A stretch of DNA of 64,000 nt, taken from contig NZ_BCMI01000003.1 in assembly GCF_002217985.1 (NCBI RefSeq), positions 1-64,000 of the forward strand, in the 5' to 3' direction. The stretch's first letter is position 1, and each line of letters opens with the position of its first letter. The translations under genes and the position numbers were made by a program. This DNA is from Secundilactobacillus pentosiphilus. GTDB taxonomy: Bacteria > Bacillota > Bacilli > Lactobacillales > Lactobacillaceae. Shown here in pieces: positions 22,708 to 32,340 of this stretch. Under the pieces are notes generated by a model, which was not told the DNA's origin, ran no database searches, and saw only the letters and a program-made list of their open reading frames with translations.

Positions 22708-22893
22708 GTGGCTAAAAAATCATTAATTGTTAAGAGTCAGCGTCCAGCTAAGTACTCGACACAAGCATATACACGTTGCGAACGTTGTGGCCGTCCACAT
22801 TCAGTTTATCGCAAATTCCACTTATGCCGACTTTGCTTACGGGAACTTGCCCACAAGGGTCAAATTCCTGGCATGAGAAAATCTAGCTGGTAA
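22708..22893 (+). CDS. rpsN: 30S ribosomal protein S14, zinc-binding short type
   Basis: This is the 61-aa zinc form of S14, with CERC and CRLC forming the ribbon. The start is GTG 22708 after AAGGAGGG. The open frame extends into rplE, but that extension is upstream of the ribosome binding site. Many Firmicutes also carry a zinc-free paralogue induced under zinc starvation; it is not in this window. Confidence 0.97.
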   Translation: MAKKSLIVKSQRPAKYSTQAYTRCERCGRPHSVYRKFHLCRLCLRELAHKGQIPGMRKSSW

Positions 22894-22922
22894 GATTTCA
22901 TTACAAAGGAGGATAAACGTTA

Positions 22923-23321
22923 ATGTCAATGACTGACCCAATTGCAGACTTCTTAACTCGGATCCGTAATGCCAACATGGTATATCACGAATCATTAGAA
23001 GTTCCTGCATCAAAGATGAAGCGCGACATTGCTGAAATTTTGAAGCGCGAAGGTTTTGTACGCGACGTCGAATATATCGATGATAACAAACAAGGTATCA
23101 TCCGTGTATTCCTTAAATACGGTCGCGACAAGCAACGCGTTATTTCAGGCTTGAAGCGTATTTCAAAGCCAGGTTTACGTACTTACGTTAAATCTGATGC
23201 TGTCCCTAAGGTCTTAAACGGCTTAGGTATCGCAATCATCTCAACATCTGAAGGTGTTGTGACTGATAAAGAAGCACGAGCAAAGAAAATCGGTGGCGAA
23301 GTACTCGCCTACGTTTGGTAA
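22923..23321 (+). CDS. rpsH: 30S ribosomal protein S8
   Basis: S8 is a primary 16S binder and, in E. coli, the repressor of the spc operon. The 132-aa product opens [16 protein letters not shown] after two extra residues and ends GGEVLAYVW. The ATG follows AAAGGAGGAT. Confidence 0.98.
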   Translation: MSMTDPIADFLTRIRNANMVYHESLEVPASKMKRDIAEILKREGFVRDVEYIDDNKQGIIRVFLKYGRDKQRVISGLKRISKPGLRTYVKSDAVPKVLNGLGIAIISTSEGVVTDKEARAKKIGGEVLAYVW

Positions 23322-23351
23322 TATTTAAAAAAGCAGGGAGGTGTCTACTCA

Positions 23352-23885
23352 ATGAGTCGTATTGGTTATAAGACAGTTACTATTCCAGATGGTGTTGACG
23401 TTAAACGTGACGGTAACGATGTGACAGTAAAAGGCCCTAAGGGTACCATTACTCGTACATTCTCACCAATCATCACCATGAAAGTTGCTGATGGCGAAGT
23501 TAACTTCGACCGTCCAGATAACAACAACAAGACCCGTGCCTTACACGGAACCACTCGTGCCAACTTCAACAACATGGTTGAAGGGGTTACTAAGGGATTC
23601 GGTAAGACCTTGAAGCTTGTCGGTGTTGGTTACCGTGCCCAATTAAAGGGTAAGTTGATCTTAAGTGTTGGTTATTCCAACCCAGTTGAAATGGAAGTTC
23701 CTTCAACCTTAAAAGTTGAAGTTCCTGACAACAACACCATTAACATTAGCGGTATTAGCAAGCAAGAAGTCGGTGACTTTGCTGCTGAGATCCGTGCCGT
23801 TCGTTCACCAGAACCTTACAAGGGTAAAGGTATTCGTTACGAAAACGAACACATTATGCTTAAAGAAGGTAAAACTGGTAAGTAA
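23352..23885 (+). CDS. rplF: 50S ribosomal protein L6
   Basis: L6 lies near the factor-binding site. The 177-aa product has its two repeated domains and the conserved [14 protein letters not shown] tail. GCAGGGAGGTG precedes the ATG. Confidence 0.98.
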   Translation: MSRIGYKTVTIPDGVDVKRDGNDVTVKGPKGTITRTFSPIITMKVADGEVNFDRPDNNNKTRALHGTTRANFNNMVEGVTKGFGKTLKLVGVGYRAQLKGKLILSVGYSNPVEMEVPSTLKVEVPDNNTINISGISKQEVGDFAAEIRAVRSPEPYKGKGIRYENEHIMLKEGKTGK

Positions 23886-23928
23886 TGCTGCATAAGCATG
23901 CTACAAATAATTTAAAGAGGTGACTATT

Positions 23929-24285
23929 TTGATTTCGAAACCAGATAAGAACAAGACACGTCAAAAGCGTCATATGCGTGTCCGGAACAAGATTTCTGGT
24001 ACTGCAGAGCGCCCACGCTTAAATGTTTTCCGTTCAAACAAGAACATCTACGCTCAAGTAATTGATGACGTAGCGGGTGTGACGCTGGTCAGTGCCTCGA
24101 CTTTAGATAGTGAAATAGCTGCAGGTAACAAGACGGAACAAGCCCAAGCAGTTGGTAAGCTTGTTGCAGAACGTGCTGCTGCTAAGAAGATTTCCGAAGT
24201 TGTTTTCGATCGTGGCGGTTACTTATACCACGGACGTGTTGAAGCATTAGCTGAAGCAGCTCGTGAAAACGGCTTACATTTCTAA
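23929..24285 (+). CDS. rplR: 50S ribosomal protein L18
   Basis: L18 brings 5S rRNA into the large subunit. I choose TTG 23929 (118 aa): AAGAGGTGAC lies 5 to 8 nt upstream, while GTG 23920 forms part of that site. The family segments [20 protein letters not shown] and [12 protein letters not shown] are intact. Confidence 0.95.
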   Translation: MISKPDKNKTRQKRHMRVRNKISGTAERPRLNVFRSNKNIYAQVIDDVAGVTLVSASTLDSEIAAGNKTEQAQAVGKLVAERAAAKKISEVVFDRGGYLYHGRVEALAEAARENGLHF

Positions 24286-24304
24286 AAAGGAGGAATAACC
24301 ACTA

Positions 24305-24808
24305 ATGGCAAAGTTTATTGATCCTGAAAAGTTGGATCTTGAAGACAACGTTGTATCAATCAACCGAATCACTAAAGTTGTAAAAGGTGGACGTCGTCTA
24401 CGTTTCGCTGCTTTAGTTGTTGTCGGTGATCACAACGGTCACGTTGGCTTTGGTACTGGTAAAGCTCAAGAAGTCCCAGAAGCTATTCGTAAGGCTGTTG
24501 AAGCAGCCCGCAAGAACTTAATCCAAGTCCCAATCGTTGGTACTACCATTCCGCATGAAGTTATCGGAACTTATGATGGTGGCCGGATCATGTTAAAGCC
24601 AGCCGCTGAAGGTTCTGGAGTTACTGCTGGTGGTGCTGTTCGTGCCGTCATGGAATTAGCTGGTGTCGCTGACGTTACAAGTAAGCGACTTGGCTCTGAT
24701 ACACCAATCAACGCCATCCGTGCTACGTTTGAAGGTTTGAAACAACTCAAGCGTGCTGAAGAGGTTGCTGACTTACGTGGTGTTTCAGTTCAACACTTAG
24801 CTGAATAG
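24305..24808 (+). CDS. rpsE: 30S ribosomal protein S5
   Basis: S5 works with S4 and S12 in decoding accuracy. The 167-aa product has the RNA-binding [18 protein letters not shown] loop, where spectinomycin resistance arises in other species, and [21 protein letters not shown] precedes the ATG. Confidence 0.98.
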   Translation: MAKFIDPEKLDLEDNVVSINRITKVVKGGRRLRFAALVVVGDHNGHVGFGTGKAQEVPEAIRKAVEAARKNLIQVPIVGTTIPHEVIGTYDGGRIMLKPAAEGSGVTAGGAVRAVMELAGVADVTSKRLGSDTPINAIRATFEGLKQLKRAEEVADLRGVSVQHLAE

Positions 24809-24820
24809 GAGGATCTCAAC

Positions 24821-25003
24821 ATGGCTGATTTAAAAGTAACTTTGATTCGCAGTGCTGCCCACCGTCTTCCTAAACAACGTAAGATCGTTGAAGCCCTTGG
24901 CTTAAAGAAGGTAAACAGCTCTGTTGTTCGTCCGGACAACGCAGCTACCCGTGGTGCATTGTTCCAAATCGCGCACTTAATCAAAGTTGAAGAAGTAAAG
25001 TAA
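24821..25003 (+). CDS. rpmD: 50S ribosomal protein L30
   Basis: L30 is a small non-essential large-subunit protein. The 60-aa product reads [18 protein letters not shown] and ends with the usual [17 protein letters not shown] spans the rpsE stop. Confidence 0.97.
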   Translation: MADLKVTLIRSAAHRLPKQRKIVEALGLKKVNSSVVRPDNAATRGALFQIAHLIKVEEVK

Positions 25004-25031
25004 ATTTATAAATAAGGAGGTGCCTTCATTC

Positions 25032-25469
25032 ATGAAGTTGAACGAATTACAACCATCTGAAGGATCACGTTTTACGCGTTCACGTAAAGGCCGTGGCCGT
25101 TCTGCTGGTAACGGTAAGACATCAGGTCGTGGCCAAAAGGGTCAAAAGGCTCGTGGCAAGACCCGTCTTGGTTTCGAAGGTGGTCAAATGCCACTGTATC
25201 GTCGTATTCCAAAGCGTGGATTCACTAACATGAACCGTAAGGAATATGCTTTAGTTAACCTTTCAACGCTTAACGATCACTTCGAAGATGGTGCAAAAGT
25301 AACACCTGCAGCATTGGTTGAAGCAGGTCTTGTTAAAAACGAAAAAGATGGTATCAAAGTATTAGGTAACGGAGAAATCTCAAAGAAGATTACGGTTAAA
25401 GCACACAAGTTTTCCGCAAGTGCAAGTGCCGCAATTGAAGCTGCAGGCGGTAAAACTGAGGTGATTTAA
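25032..25469 (+). CDS. rplO: 50S ribosomal protein L15
   Basis: L15 is a late assembly protein with a glycine- and basic-rich N-terminus ([20 protein letters not shown]). I place the start at ATG 25032 (145 aa), 10 nt after AAGGAGGTG. Its TAA stop shares a base with the secY ATG, so translation is probably coupled. Confidence 0.97.
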   Translation: MKLNELQPSEGSRFTRSRKGRGRSAGNGKTSGRGQKGQKARGKTRLGFEGGQMPLYRRIPKRGFTNMNRKEYALVNLSTLNDHFEDGAKVTPAALVEAGLVKNEKDGIKVLGNGEISKKITVKAHKFSASASAAIEAAGGKTEVI

Positions 25470-26782
25470 TGCTGTCGACCATGAAAAACGCGTTTAAGGT
25501 TAAAGACATTCGGAATAAGATACTCTTTACACTGATGGTTTTGGTCGTCTTTCGTCTTGGTTCCTACATTACTGTGCCAGGAGTTAATGCGAAGGCATTA
25601 CAAAGCGTTGCGTCTTCAGGATTGGTTAGCATTTTAAACATGTTCAGTGGTGGTGGTTTAACCAATTATTCCATCTTTGCGATGGGGGTTTCGCCATACA
25701 TTACCGCACAAATTGTGATCCAACTTCTACAAATGGACATTGTGCCCCGTTATGTAGAATGGAGTAAGCAAGGGGAAGTTGGTCGACGTAAGTTGAACCA
25801 ACACACGCGTTATTTAACGATTATCCTAGCGTTTGTGCAATCAATTGGGATTACTGCCGGTTTCAACACTTTAAGTAGTTTGAATTTGGTGCAAAACCCC
25901 GGCGTTAAAACGTATGCGATGATTGGTTTGATCCTGACCGGTGGAACTATGTTAACCACTTGGATGGGTGATATGATTACTGATCACGGTTTAGGAAACG
26001 GTGTTTCAATGATTATCTTTGCGGGTATCGTTGCCCGGTTCCCTACCGGTGTTTATCAGTTATATCAAACCTACCTTCAAAACCTATCTGCTTCTGATTG
26101 GTGGAAGGGCGCCTTGATTGTTTTGGCTGTTGTGATTGCTGTTTTAGTCATCGTTACTTTTGTAACCTGGGTACAACAAGCTGATCGTAAGATCCCAATT
26201 CAATATACGAGGCGTGTTTCCGGTGATCCGGATAGCAGTTACTTACCTTTAAAGGTGAATGTCGCTGGTGTTATTCCAGTTATCTTCGCTAGTTCGTTTA
26301 TCGCAACGCCACAAACCGTTTTGATGGCATTTGCGAATAACCACTCCGAGGATACATGGTATCAAGTATTGACCGATGTTTTTAACATGCAGACGACGAG
26401 CGGAACAATCTTATATACGATTTTGATTATTCTGTTCACGTTCTTCTATGCATTCGTTCAGGTTAACCCTGAAAAATTATCTGAGAACTTACAGAAACAA
26501 GGAAGTTATATTCCTGGTGTCTGGCCTGGTCATGAAACTCAAGTTTACGTCTCTAACTTACTGATGCGCTTGAGTACAGTTGGGTCTTTGTTCTTAGGGT
26601 TGGTTGCTTTGATTCCACTAGTTGCTCAAAACGTTTGGAATCTGAATGAATCGATTGGACTTGGCGGTACTAGTCTACTTATCGTAGTCGGTGTTGCTAT
26701 CCAAACGATCCAACAGGTCGAAGGGCTCATGATGAAACGAACTTATGTTGGCTTCATTCAAGATCCCCGTCCAGCTGAATGA
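25469..26782 (+). CDS. secY: Protein translocase channel subunit SecY
   Basis: SecY forms the pore of the SecYEG translocon in the cytoplasmic membrane. The 437-aa product has ten hydrophobic segments, the plug region after the first segment (NMFSGGGLTNYSIFAMGVSPYI), and the cytoplasmic loops with RRVSGDPDSSYLPLK. GAGGTG inside rplO is its ribosome binding site. A GGTGTG/CACACC hairpin without a T-run (26793-26818) lies between secY and adk. Confidence 0.98.
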   Translation: MLSTMKNAFKVKDIRNKILFTLMVLVVFRLGSYITVPGVNAKALQSVASSGLVSILNMFSGGGLTNYSIFAMGVSPYITAQIVIQLLQMDIVPRYVEWSKQGEVGRRKLNQHTRYLTIILAFVQSIGITAGFNTLSSLNLVQNPGVKTYAMIGLILTGGTMLTTWMGDMITDHGLGNGVSMIIFAGIVARFPTGVYQLYQTYLQNLSASDWWKGALIVLAVVIAVLVIVTFVTWVQQADRKIPIQYTRRVSGDPDSSYLPLKVNVAGVIPVIFASSFIATPQTVLMAFANNHSEDTWYQVLTDVFNMQTTSGTILYTILIILFTFFYAFVQVNPEKLSENLQKQGSYIPGVWPGHETQVYVSNLLMRLSTVGSLFLGLVALIPLVAQNVWNLNESIGLGGTSLLIVVGVAIQTIQQVEGLMMKRTYVGFIQDPRPAE

Positions 26783-26856
26783 GACGAGTAATGGTGTGAT
26801 GACCTGGTTCAGCACACCTTCTTGTCATTAACTTGAACTGCTAGGAGGAAACAAAC

Positions 26857-27516
26857 ATGTCAATGAATTTAATTTTAATGGGTCTGCCTGGTGCCGGTAA
26901 GGGAACCCAAGCCCAAAAGATCGTTGAAGACTTCGACATTCAGCATATTTCAACCGGTGACATTTTCCGTGAAGCCATGAAAAATGAAACTGAGATGGGA
27001 CTTGCTGCAAAGAAGTTTATCGACAAGGGTGAGTTAGTTCCCGATGAAGTCACAAACGGAATCGTTAAAGAGCGTTTAGCTCAAGACGATGTCGCAAATG
27101 GCTACATGTTAGATGGTTATCCAAGAACAATTGACCAAGCTGAAGCACTTGATCAGTTTGGTGCTGAACTTGGACGGAACGTGGATGCTGTGATCAACAT
27201 TCACGTCGAGCCTAATGTTTTGATTGAACGACTATCTGGCCGTTACATTTGCCGGACATGCGGCGCAACTTATCACAAGATTTACAACCCAACGAAGGTT
27301 CCGGGGACTTGCGATGTTTGTGGCGGTCATGACTTCTATCAACGAGAAGATGATAAGCCTGAAACTGTAAAGAACCGTTTAGACGTTAACATGAAGTCAA
27401 ATACACCGCTGGTAGATTTCTACCAGAAGAAGAATTTACTTCACACTGTTGACGGCGATCGTGATATTGATGTTGTGTACAAAGATATCAAAGCGATTCT
27501 TAGTCAACTTGCCTAA
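26857..27516 (+). CDS. adk: Adenylate kinase
   Basis: This enzyme interconverts AMP, ATP and ADP in the cytoplasm. The 219-aa product has the P-loop [11 protein letters not shown] at the N-terminus and a long lid with four cysteines (CRTC and CDVC), the zinc-stabilised form usual in Gram-positive bacteria. The TG-rich core motif DGYPRT is present. AGGAGG lies 9 nt before the ATG; a second ATG 6 nt downstream is possible. map, which follows adk in Bacillus, is missing here. Confidence 0.98.
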   Translation: MSMNLILMGLPGAGKGTQAQKIVEDFDIQHISTGDIFREAMKNETEMGLAAKKFIDKGELVPDEVTNGIVKERLAQDDVANGYMLDGYPRTIDQAEALDQFGAELGRNVDAVINIHVEPNVLIERLSGRYICRTCGATYHKIYNPTKVPGTCDVCGGHDFYQREDDKPETVKNRLDVNMKSNTPLVDFYQKKNLLHTVDGDRDIDVVYKDIKAILSQLA

Positions 27517-27537
27517 ATGCCCTCAGTATAGAAGTTC

Positions 27538-27566
27538 TTGCTTCAAAAGTTATGGTGTGGTAAACT
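27538..27566 (+). promoter_or_regulatory. Probable infA-rpmJ-rpsM promoter
   Basis: TTGCTT (27538-27543), a 17-nt spacer and TAAACT (27561-27566) lie in the 133-nt gap after adk. It would give the infA-rpmJ-rpsM-rpsK-rpoA-rplQ genes their own entry point. Confidence 0.6.
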
Positions 27567-27649
27567 AACTCAGGTTAGCCTCAATTTAATATTGGGCAAG
27601 TCCGGGCACTATTTATTCATAGTCATAAAACACTCAAGGGGGTACGTTC

Positions 27650-27865
27650 GTGGCAAAAGACGTCATCGAAGTTGAAGGTAAAGTCACTGAAACACTGCCA
27701 AACGCAATGTTTCGGGTTGAACTCGAAAACGGTCATGAAATTTTAGCACACGTTTCCGGTAAGATTCGGATGCACTACATCCGTATTCTGCCTGGGGACC
27801 GTGTTACTGTTGAAATGTCGCCGTATGATTTGACCAAAGGCCGGATTACTTACCGGTTTAAATAG
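27650..27865 (+). CDS. infA: Translation initiation factor IF-1
   Basis: IF-1 occupies the A site during initiation. The 71-aa product is an S1/OB fold: [20 protein letters not shown] opens it and [13 protein letters not shown] ends it. The start is GTG after AAGGGGGT. Confidence 0.98.
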   Translation: MAKDVIEVEGKVTETLPNAMFRVELENGHEILAHVSGKIRMHYIRILPGDRVTVEMSPYDLTKGRITYRFK

Positions 27866-27911
27866 GTTGGTTTTTTGGTTTGCATTAGGACAATAGGAGG
27901 TTTTGATTCTC

Positions 27912-28031
27912 ATGAAAGTACGTCCATCTGTTAAGAAAATGTGCGATCATTGTAAGATTATCAAGCGTAAGGGTCGAGTAATGGTTATTTGCTCTGCAAA
28001 CCCTAAGCACAAACAACGTCAAGGTAAATAA
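27912..28031 (+). CDS. rpmJ: 50S ribosomal protein L36
   Basis: This 39-aa gene begins [15 protein letters not shown] and ends QRQGK. C11, C14, C27 and H33 form the zinc site of the standard L36 type. TAGGAGG lies 13 nt before the ATG. It sits in its normal place between infA and rpsM. Confidence 0.97.
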   Translation: MKVRPSVKKMCDHCKIIKRKGRVMVICSANPKHKQRQGK

Positions 28032-28059
28032 TTCAAAATAATATAGGAGGTGCAACTTA

Positions 28060-28425
28060 ATGGCTCGTATTGCTGGAGTTGACTTGCCACGTGACAAGCG
28101 AATTGTCATTGGCTTAACTTACATTTTCGGAATCGGTAACACTACTGCACAAAAGATCGTTGAAGAGACCGGTGTATCACCAGACGTTCGCGTTCGTGAT
28201 CTAGCCCCTGAAGACGAAGACAAAATCCGTGCAGCTGTCGACAACTACCAAGTTGAAGGTGACTTACGTCGTAAAGTTAGCTTGAACATCAAGCGTCTTC
28301 AAGAAATCGGTTCATACCGTGGTATGCGTCACCGTCGTGGTTTGCCAGTTCGTGGCCAACACACGAAGAACAATGCCCGCACTCGTAAAGGTAAAAAAGC
28401 CTCGATTGCAGGTAGAAAGAAATAA
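28060..28425 (+). CDS. rpsM: 30S ribosomal protein S13
   Basis: S13 contacts the P-site tRNA and forms intersubunit bridges. The 121-aa product opens [14 protein letters not shown] and has the [13 protein letters not shown](R)TKNNAR-type tail, here with His in place of the usual Arg after GQ. TAGGAGGTG precedes the ATG. Confidence 0.98.
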   Translation: MARIAGVDLPRDKRIVIGLTYIFGIGNTTAQKIVEETGVSPDVRVRDLAPEDEDKIRAAVDNYQVEGDLRRKVSLNIKRLQEIGSYRGMRHRRGLPVRGQHTKNNARTRKGKKASIAGRKK

Positions 28426-28452
28426 TTTACTAAAAGGAGGTTATGACATTTT

Positions 28453-28842
28453 ATGGCAACTAGAAAAACTTCGCGCAAACGCCGCGTAAAGAAAAATATC
28501 GAGTCTGGTGTTGCTCACATTCACTCAACATTTAACAACACTCTGGTCATGATTACTGACATGCAAGGTAACGCAATTGCTTGGGCTTCTGCCGGTTCAT
28601 TAGGATTTAAGGGTAGTCGTAAATCAACACCATTTGCTGCACAAATGGCTGCTGAAGCTGCTGCTAAAAACTCAATGGAACATGGTATGAAGACCGTTGA
28701 AGTTGCTGTTAAGGGTCCAGGTTCTGGTCGTGAAGCTGCTATCCGTGCTTTACAATCAACTGGTCTCGAAGTAACTGCCATTCGGGACGTTACTCCAGTT
28801 CCTCATAATGGTTCTCGTCCTCCGAAGCGCCGTCGAGTATAG
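28453..28842 (+). CDS. rpsK: 30S ribosomal protein S11
   Basis: S11 lies on the 30S platform. The 129-aa product has the conserved [12 protein letters not shown] and [14 protein letters not shown] segments and ends PPKRRRV. AAAGGAGG precedes the ATG. Confidence 0.98.
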   Translation: MATRKTSRKRRVKKNIESGVAHIHSTFNNTLVMITDMQGNAIAWASAGSLGFKGSRKSTPFAAQMAAEAAAKNSMEHGMKTVEVAVKGPGSGREAAIRALQSTGLEVTAIRDVTPVPHNGSRPPKRRRV

Positions 28843-28930
28843 TGTATCCCGTTTTAGTGGGCACACGACTACTATATGATGGGACTTATTTATATGGCTC
28901 AACGCGTTTTGAAAGGGGTAAAAGATAAGA

Positions 28931-29878
28931 ATGATCGAATTCGAAAAGCCTAACATTCACAAAATTGAAGAAAGCGACGATTACGGCAAATTTGTCGTGG
29001 AACCTCTCGAACGTGGTTACGGAACTACGTTAGGGAATTCTTTGAGACGAATTCTGCTTTCATCGCTGCCTGGTGCTGCTGTCACAAGTATTCAGATTGA
29101 CGGCGTCTTACACGAATTTTCTACTATTGAAGGTGTCGTGGAAGATGTTACTCAGATTATTCTGAACGTTAAAAAGATTTCGCTTAAGCTTGAAGGACCC
29201 GACGATGAAATCGAATCAATGGAAATTGATGTTAAGGGACCTGCTCAAGTAACAGCTGGTGACATTGCTGCTGACAGTGACGTCACAGTTCTCAATCCTG
29301 ATCTTTATATTGCGACTGTCGCTGAAGGGGCAACCTTCCACATGCGAATGACTGCAAATAAAGGTCGTGGCTACGTTTCAGCTGACCGAAACAAGGCTAA
29401 GGAAGATATGCCAATTGGCGTTTTGCCTATTGACTCTATTTATACCCCAATCGAACGTGTTAACTATCAGGTTGAAAACACGCGGGTTGGTCAGAGAACT
29501 GACTATGATAAGTTAACGATGGATGTTTGGACCGATAGTTCAATCACGCCTAGTGAATCTATCAGTTTGGCTGCTAAGATTTTAACGGAACATTTGGCAA
29601 TGTTTGTTGATTTAACTGACGAAGCTAAGAACGCTGAAATCATGGTTGAAAAGGAAGAGACCCACAAGGAAAAGATGCTTGAAATGACGATTGAAGAGCT
29701 TGACTTATCAGTCCGTTCATACAACTGTCTCAAACGTGCGGGAATCAACACCGTTCAAGAACTGACCAACAAGACTGAAGCCGATATGATGAAGGTTCGT
29801 AACTTAGGCCGGAAGTCATTGGAAGAAGTCAAAGCAAAGCTTAACGACCTCGGGTTATCACTTCGTAAAGAAGACTAG
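28931..29878 (+). CDS. rpoA: DNA-directed RNA polymerase subunit alpha
   Basis: Alpha dimerises to seed RNA polymerase assembly and its C-terminal domain contacts activators and UP elements. The 315-aa product has the N-terminal domain with [20 protein letters not shown] and the C-terminal helix-hairpin-helix region ending around [22 protein letters not shown] lies upstream of the ATG. rpsD is absent from this operon, as in other Bacilli. Confidence 0.98.
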   Translation: MIEFEKPNIHKIEESDDYGKFVVEPLERGYGTTLGNSLRRILLSSLPGAAVTSIQIDGVLHEFSTIEGVVEDVTQIILNVKKISLKLEGPDDEIESMEIDVKGPAQVTAGDIAADSDVTVLNPDLYIATVAEGATFHMRMTANKGRGYVSADRNKAKEDMPIGVLPIDSIYTPIERVNYQVENTRVGQRTDYDKLTMDVWTDSSITPSESISLAAKILTEHLAMFVDLTDEAKNAEIMVEKEETHKEKMLEMTIEELDLSVRSYNCLKRAGINTVQELTNKTEADMMKVRNLGRKSLEEVKAKLNDLGLSLRKED

Positions 29879-29907
29879 TATAAATATAAAAAGGAGGGTA
29901 TCCAGTA

Positions 29908-30291
29908 ATGAGTTACCGTAAATTGCAACGAACAAGTTCACAACGTCGCGCGTTACTTCGTGATCTTACCACTGAATTATTAATTCATGGCCAAATCAAG
30001 ACCACTGAAGCACGTGCCAAAGAAGTACGTTCTACTACTGACAAAATGATCAGCTTAGGTAAGCGCGGAGACTTGCACGCACGTCGTCAAGCCGCAGCAT
30101 TCCTTCGTGATGTAGTTGCTGATGTTAAAGAAGATGGCGATAACATCCAAGTCTCAACAGCATTGCAAAAGCTATTCAGCGAAGTTGCTCCTAAGTATGC
30201 TGACCGTAATGGTGGTTATACGCGTATCTTGAAGACCATGCCTCGTCGTGGCGATGGCGCACAAATGGTTATTCTACAACTTGTTGACTAA
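29908..30291 (+). CDS. rplQ: 50S ribosomal protein L17
   Basis: L17 is the last gene of the block. The 127-aa product has the [19 protein letters not shown] opening and ends with [22 protein letters not shown] precedes the ATG. Downstream, GTGAT/ATCAC and CTATTG/CAATAG (about 30317-30351) can form a stem without a T-run. Confidence 0.98.
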   Translation: MSYRKLQRTSSQRRALLRDLTTELLIHGQIKTTEARAKEVRSTTDKMISLGKRGDLHARRQAAAFLRDVVADVKEDGDNIQVSTALQKLFSEVAPKYADRNGGYTRILKTMPRRGDGAQMVILQLVD

Positions 30292-30471
30292 TTAAGTCGT
30301 ATTAAGAGCAGTAATCGTGATCAGCTCTATTGCTGATCGCAATAGAATCACGCCAAGTTTATGGTATAAAGCGCTATGATGATGATGAATTCGAGTCTAG
30401 CTTGAATGCGGTTTGTCCGTGCGCCATTTACTTGGTAGTGATTTTTTTGTGTCTTTATTTCCGCGAATAGA

Positions 30472-30510
30472 CTAAATAAGCATCTCCCAATACGGGAGAT
30501 GCTTATTTAG
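30472..30510. terminator. Bidirectional terminator between rplQ and ndh
   Basis: A perfect 17-bp stem (30472-30488 with 30494-30510) with a 5-nt loop lies between the convergent rplQ and ndh genes. The A/T-rich outer end supplies T residues in both directions. Confidence 0.85.
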
Positions 30511-30524
30511 GTTACTTGAAGGGT

Positions 30525-32168
30525 TTACTTTTGTTTGTAAATTGATTTTGGTGCCCCGTAGCGGGATTTACCCCAAGTCCGCTGTAACCACGGAACGAAC
30601 CAGATGTCCAAACCAAACGTGCGACCGGAGCCGTTGAGTAAGGCGAAGGCTACGAATAAGATCCAGCTGGCCGGCCAGGTGTGAACTAGGAATAAGAACC
30701 CGAGGATCACTAAGAAGTTGGCACACCAGGTTGCAAGCCCAACGAAGATTAAGGCACCTAGTATTAATTCAATAATGCCCATGGTTGGGGACAAAGCCGT
30801 CATCCAGCCTGCCGTACCAGACATGTTGCTCAGGCCGTCCAAGAAGAGACCGAGGCCGAAGAACAGGCGCAATGGCAGCGTCCACAGCACGTTGGTGTTA
30901 GTAGCGGTGTTGCTGCCCAGAACCGTGCGCTTATTTCGCGTCTTGAAAATTTCATCCATCAGGTATTTCCAAATGGCGTAGCCCGAACGGATCCGGCAGA
31001 AGTACAGCAGGTTGCCGCCGTGCTTCATGGCAGTTGCGAACCAGCCGCGGATCCGTTTGCCGCCAAAGACTTGGGCGATGCCGTAACGGTAGCCGAACGA
31101 CACCATGAATCCCATATTCTTATCTTTGAATTCCTGGTAGTTTTGGGAACCGTTAATGTCTTCGGCAACGTTGTTAGCAACGACATAAGCCTCAAATTCG
31201 GCTTCTTGAGCAGTTTGAGGAACGGCCCGTTCAGCACCTTCCTCAGTGGCGTTGGCATTGTCACCGGCCACGTAAATGCTCTTATCTTCAAAGCCCTGGG
31301 CTTGGAGATACTTGTTGGTGATCAACCGACCGCCACGGCCCGCTTCAATACCGAATTCATCAGCGGTGTGGTTGGTTTTGACCCCGGCAGTCCAGATCAA
31401 GGTTTGCGTCGCGATAGGGTCTTGTTCTTTAATTTCAACTGAGTCAGGGTTAACCTTGGTGATGGCCGATGAAGCACGAATCTCAATGCCGTTCTTTTTA
31501 ATGTAGTTTTCGGCATGAGCGGCGTTGGTACGATCCAGCATGTTAATGATCGTCGGTGCAGCTTCCACCAGGATAACCTTGATCTCATCAGCATCGATGC
31601 GGTAGCGCTTTGCCAGGACCTTTTTATAGTCGATCAGCTCACCGATAGTTTCAGCGCCGGTGAAACCGGAACCGCAGACAACGATGGTCAGCATGGTTTG
31701 ACGCTTTTTAGGATCCTGCTCGCTGGCTCCCCGACGAACAACGTCATCCAAGTGAGTCCGCAGCCGAATGGCGTCTTCCATGGACCAGAGGGTGTAGCCG
31801 TTTTCCTTAACCCCTGGCGTGCCAAAGTCGTTTGGTTCACCACCCAAACTGATGACTAAACTGTCAAACGGATACTCACCGTGTTCGGTAATCACCTTTT
31901 TGTTTTCCTTATCGACCTGGGTCACGTTATCAGTGATGAGCTTGACGTTTTTGGCATGATTGAATAAGTGCTGTAAATCGTATTGAACAGCGTCAGGCGC
32001 AACCCGTTCCGTGGCCACTTCGTGCAACTCGGTCAAATAAGTGAAATAGGAGTGACGGTCGATCAAAGTGATCGTCACATCTGAATTGGATTTAAATCGT
32101 TTTGCAAGCTTTTTGGTGGTTAGGACACCAGCAAAGCCCGCACCAACGACAACAATATTTTTTGTCAT
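30525..32168 (-). CDS. Type II NADH dehydrogenase with C-terminal DoxX-like membrane domain
   Basis: The N-terminal 400 residues are a pyridine nucleotide-disulphide oxidoreductase of the NDH-2 kind, passing electrons from NADH to a quinone without pumping protons. The FAD site is GAGFAG at 9-14, the NADH site GSGFTG at 166-171, and YVAGDNA at 299-305 binds the second part of FAD. Ordinary NDH-2 proteins end near 400-430 aa. This one is 547 aa, and residues about 430-530 hold four hydrophobic segments resembling a DoxX/DoxD-like quinone-linked membrane domain. GGAGGTATTG precedes the ATG. A cre-like site lies just after its promoter, suggesting catabolite control. It likely works with haem- or quinone-dependent respiration when cofactors are supplied. 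Confidence 0.88.
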   Translation of the reverse strand: MTKNIVVVGAGFAGVLTTKKLAKRFKSNSDVTITLIDRHSYFTYLTELHEVATERVAPDAVQYDLQHLFNHAKNVKLITDNVTQVDKENKKVITEHGEYPFDSLVISLGGEPNDFGTPGVKENGYTLWSMEDAIRLRTHLDDVVRRGASEQDPKKRQTMLTIVVCGSGFTGAETIGELIDYKKVLAKRYRIDADEIKVILVEAAPTIINMLDRTNAAHAENYIKKNGIEIRASSAITKVNPDSVEIKEQDPIATQTLIWTAGVKTNHTADEFGIEAGRGGRLITNKYLQAQGFEDKSIYVAGDNANATEEGAERAVPQTAQEAEFEAYVVANNVAEDINGSQNYQEFKDKNMGFMVSFGYRYGIAQVFGGKRIRGWFATAMKHGGNLLYFCRIRSGYAIWKYLMDEIFKTRNKRTVLGSNTATNTNVLWTLPLRLFFGLGLFLDGLSNMSGTAGWMTALSPTMGIIELILGALIFVGLATWCANFLVILGFLFLVHTWPASWILFVAFALLNGSGRTFGLDIWFVPWLQRTWGKSRYGAPKSIYKQK

Positions 32169-32193
32169 CGCAATACCTCCTTGGTATAAATAG

Positions 32194-32207
32194 TGAAAGC
32201 GTTCTCC
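32194..32207 (-). promoter_or_regulatory. Cre-like site at the ndh promoter
   Basis: TGAAAGCGTTCTCC matches the CcpA consensus TGWAARCGYTWNCW at 12 of 14 positions. It lies just downstream of the expected ndh transcription start, a position where CcpA normally represses. The function is inferred. Confidence 0.55.
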
Positions 32208-32217
32208 TATTAATTCA

Positions 32218-32246
32218 ATTATAAGCTACATATTTGAGCATTCCAA
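32218..32246 (-). promoter_or_regulatory. ndh promoter
   Basis: On the reverse strand, TTGGAA (32246-32241), a 17-nt spacer and a perfect TATAAT (32223-32218) lead toward the ndh start about 50 nt away. Confidence 0.75.
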
Positions 32247-32297
32247 ATGATAAACTTCAAAAAAACGTGGTGAAAGTATCAAAGTGACAGCAAGATT

Positions 32298-32306
32298 TGT
32301 TATAAT
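32298..32306 (+). promoter_or_regulatory. Extended -10 promoter for ecfA1
   Basis: TGTTATAAT is an extended -10 element 35 nt before ecfA1. The region 17-18 nt further up has no clear -35 box, which fits the extended type. Confidence 0.6.
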
Positions 32307-32340
32307 GACGAGTGAATTTTAAAATCTGGAGAATACAAAA

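Noticed and set aside
30317..30351. Cruciform-like inverted repeat after rplQ considered as a terminator
   Set aside because: It has no T-run, and a far better bidirectional terminator lies at 30472-30510.
31020..31442. 140-codon forward frame opposite ndh
   Set aside because: It is antisense to the conserved NDH-2 core, with no ribosome binding site.
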